Below are positions 62,376 to 64,000 of a stretch of 64,000 nucleotides of DNA, in pieces. The position numbers were made by a program, and so were the translations under genes. Numbering within the stretch: position 1 is the stretch's first letter; each line of letters begins with the position of its first letter. The notes under the pieces are model-generated. The model saw only the letters and a list, made by a program, of their open reading frames with translations. It was not told the DNA's origin and ran no database searches. The DNA is taken from the NCBI GenBank assembly GCA_036556905.1, contig DATBIM010000069.1:1-64000 (forward strand), read 5' to 3'. The stretch is from 40CM-4-69-5 sp036556905 (lineage in GTDB: Bacteria; Methylomirabilota; Methylomirabilia; Rokubacteriales; CSP1-6).

Positions 62376-62675
62376 ATGTCGTTCTCCGGTGGCTCGTACG
62401 GGGAGGTGGCCCGCTGGCTCGAGAACTTCCTCAGGTCGCACGCCAAACGCGAGGATCCTCGTGTGGAAGTCGCCTTCGATGCCGGTGACGAGCGGCAGGG
62501 ACGAGCGTACGCCACTCGCGTGCGCCTGGGTGACCGGCTCTCACCGGTGTGGGAGCTGGACTACAAGGAAGTGGCCGACAACCGGGGGAGCCTGGCCTGG
62601 TGCCGCGGCATGGCCGAGCGGGTCCGCGCTCAGGCCCGCGAGCTGCTGCGGGCCGGGGCTGCCGGAGCGCGATAG
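62376..62675 (+). CDS. Hypothetical small protein
   Basis: 99 residues: FSGGSYGEVARWLENFLRSHAKREDPRVEV, then VWELDYKEVADNRGSLAW and a basic helical end. I do not recognise the family. The composition and the short 22-base gap after nrdJ make a real co-transcribed gene likely. The next gene appears to begin at or just after its stop. Confidence 0.55.
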   Translation: MSFSGGSYGEVARWLENFLRSHAKREDPRVEVAFDAGDERQGRAYATRVRLGDRLSPVWELDYKEVADNRGSLAWCRGMAERVRAQARELLRAGAAGAR

Positions 62676-62701
62676 CGACGCCTGACAGCTCCGCGCGCCC
62701 C

Positions 62702-64000
62702 CTGGTTCTCCGCCCGGGCCGCTGGATTGGCCCGGGCGACCTCAACGGTCTCCTCGGCCTGGCCCTCGACAACACCACCAACCTGGTCATCCTGGCCAGC
62801 CTGCTGATCGGCGCGTTCGGGTTTCCCGCCGAGCTCGTCCTCACGCGCATGGTGCCGGGCACCGCGCTGGGTGTCCTGATCGGTGACCTGGCCTATACCT
62901 GGCTGGCCCTGCGGCTGATGCGGCGCACAGGTCGTACCGACGTGACAGCCATGCCCTTCGGCATCGACACGCCTACCCTGTTCGCCATGGTGTTCGGGGT
63001 CCTGGGGCCGGTAAAGCTGTCGACCGGAGACGCCGCGCTTGCCTGGAAGGTGGGGATGGCGGTGACCATCACCATCGGGCTCGCCAAGACCGCGCTGGCC
63101 TTCACCGGAGACTGGACGCGACGCACGGTGCCCCGGGCCGCCCTGCTCGGCTCCATCGCCGGCGTGGCGATCCTGATGATCGCGTTTCTCCCTGCGCTCA
63201 AGGTCTTCCGCGATCCGCTGGTCGGGCTGGTGGGCCTCGTCGTGCTGTGCCTGGCCCTGCTCGGCGGCGTGCGCATGCCCTTCGGCATGCCTGGAGCCCT
63301 GGCCGCCGTCGTCGCGGGCGCGGGGATCTTCTGGCTACGAGCGGCCCTCGGCGGCTCGCCCCCCGAGCCGGCGTTGCCGGCGAGCGAACTGGCCCTGGCC
63401 GTGCCCTGGCCCACGCTGGCCTGGATCGACGCCCTGCCGGCTGCGCTACCCTATGTCTCGATCGCCGTGCCGTTTGCCCTCGTGACGGTGATCGGCGGGA
63501 TCGACAACACGGAATCCGCCGCCGCGGCCGGCGACGAGTATCGGACGCGCGACATCCTCATGACCGAGGCGCTGGCGACCATCGCCGCCGGGGTCGCCGG
63601 GGGTGTGATCCAGAACACCCCGTACATCGGGCACCCCGCTTACAAGGCGATGGGAGCGCGCGCGGGCTACACCCTGGCCACCGGGCTCGTGATCGGTATC
63701 GGCGCGGCCCTGGGGGCGCTGTCGGCGCTGGTGGCGATCCTGCCCGAGGCCGCAGTCGCCCCGATCCTGATCTTCATCGGACTGGAGATCACCGCGCAGG
63801 CCTTCCTGGCTTCGCCAGCGCGCCACGGGCCGGCCGTGGCGCTGGCCTTCGTGCCGGCTGCCGCCGCGGTGGTGCTCATCGTCGGGGGCGGCCTGCTCGG
63901 CGCGCTGGGCAGGACGCCGGCCGATCTCGCAGGCGATGCTGGCGCCACCTGGGCCGCGCTCGTCGTGCTGGGCAACGGGTTCATCCTCACCGCCTTGCTG
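62702..64000 (+). CDS. NCS2-like (nucleobase/xanthine permease-type) membrane transporter, C-terminus cut off
   Basis: The frame is open to the right edge with no stop. It holds many membrane segments: LNGLLGLALDNTTNLVILAS, GALGVLIGDLAYTW-like, MPFGIDTPTLFAMVFGVLGP, and IPFALVTVIGGIDNTESAA-like with N-T-E-S, all typical of the xanthine/uracil/vitamin C (SLC23/NCS2) family. No ATG, GTG or TTG occurs in this frame between the previous gene and the first transmembrane segment; the possible starts are CTG 62702 or ATA 62672 (ATAG overlap with the previous stop). The first ATG (62849) is deep in the conserved part. The 3' end is outside the window. Confidence 0.8.
   Translation, partial: MVLRPGRWIGPGDLNGLLGLALDNTTNLVILASLLIGAFGFPAELVLTRMVPGTALGVLIGDLAYTWLALRLMRRTGRTDVTAMPFGIDTPTLFAMVFGVLGPVKLSTGDAALAWKVGMAVTITIGLAKTALAFTGDWTRRTVPRAALLGSIAGVAILMIAFLPALKVFRDPLVGLVGLVVLCLALLGGVRMPFGMPGALAAVVAGAGIFWLRAALGGSPPEPALPASELALAVPWPTLAWIDALPAALPYVSIAVPFALVTVIGGIDNTESAAAAGDEYRTRDILMTEALATIAAGVAGGVIQNTPYIGHPAYKAMGARAGYTLATGLVIGIGAALGALSALVAILPEAAVAPILIFIGLEITAQAFLASPARHGPAVALAFVPAAAAVVLIVGGGLLGALGRTPADLAGDAGATWAALVVLGNGFILTALL

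Noticed and set aside
59864..62515. A long minus-strand frame opposite nrdJ
   Set aside because: nrdJ is certain on the + strand; the opposite frame is a composition shadow.

Overview
The window is very GC-rich and densely coded, with short gaps, many 1-8 bp start/stop overlaps and no insertion sequences, prophage, CRISPR array or rRNA. Lgt, a MacAB/TolC-type efflux system and several exported proteins indicate a Gram-negative, double-membrane bacterium. NADPH-type glutamate synthase, a fused 2-oxoacid:ferredoxin oxidoreductase, glycolate oxidase, B12-dependent ribonucleotide reductase and an in-frame UGA peroxiredoxin together recall uncultured soil or subsurface lineages such as Rokubacteria/Methylomirabilota. 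That placement is inference from gene content; no marker gene here decides it.

Layout. 1-0.8 kb: the end of galT, then a Gly-Cys-Leu tRNA cluster. The third tRNA (anticodon UAA, short variable arm) lies between the broken ends of an HTH/LAGLIDADG-like protein gene. 0.8-6.9 kb: a YdcF-like protein, lgt, a B12-binding-type radical SAM protein, a HemQ-like protein, moaA and a FecR-domain protein. 7-17.9 kb: gltBD with a divergent LysR regulator, a CBS protein and korAB. 18-24.6 kb: glcDEF, cupin, DUF2203, HAD hydrolase, trxB. 24.7-31.6 kb: an aspartate-dehydrogenase-like gene divergent from a TIGR02757-rmuC-symporter run, then a GroES-like small protein, a Memo-family protein and DUF1285. 31.6-34.9 kb: two tandem ThDP enzymes. 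35-42.9 kb: GNAT, zinc-ribbon and haem-copper-like membrane proteins, an epimerase, an Fe/thiamine/polyamine-type ABC importer and an inositol monophosphatase-like protein. 43-51 kb: ketopantoate-reductase-like, two half-ABC exporters, an alkyltransferase-like protein, an LLM oxidoreductase, an SDR, a metallo-beta-lactamase-fold protein and the selenocysteine peroxiredoxin. 51-54.7 kb: SRPBCC, endonuclease IV, endonuclease III, TPR and DUF4149 genes, with two copies of a 60-bp palindromic repeat. 54.8-59.8 kb: an efflux operon (TolC-like, adaptor, ATPase, permease). 59.9-64 kb: nrdJ with a promoter and NrdR-like box, a small unknown, and an NCS2-like permease running off the end.

Most distinctive: the UGA-encoded peroxiredoxin with a bSECIS-like hairpin; the class I tRNA-Leu(UAA) inside a gene remnant; at least three genes whose conserved N-termini reach back only to a CTG codon, two of them as CTGA overlaps with the upstream stop; and a palindromic repeat inserted in frame in endonuclease IV. 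No stretch over about 300 bases lacks a gene or gene remnant. The longest non-coding gaps are 59785-60055 (nrdJ control region) and 51029-51285 (decayed coding remnant).
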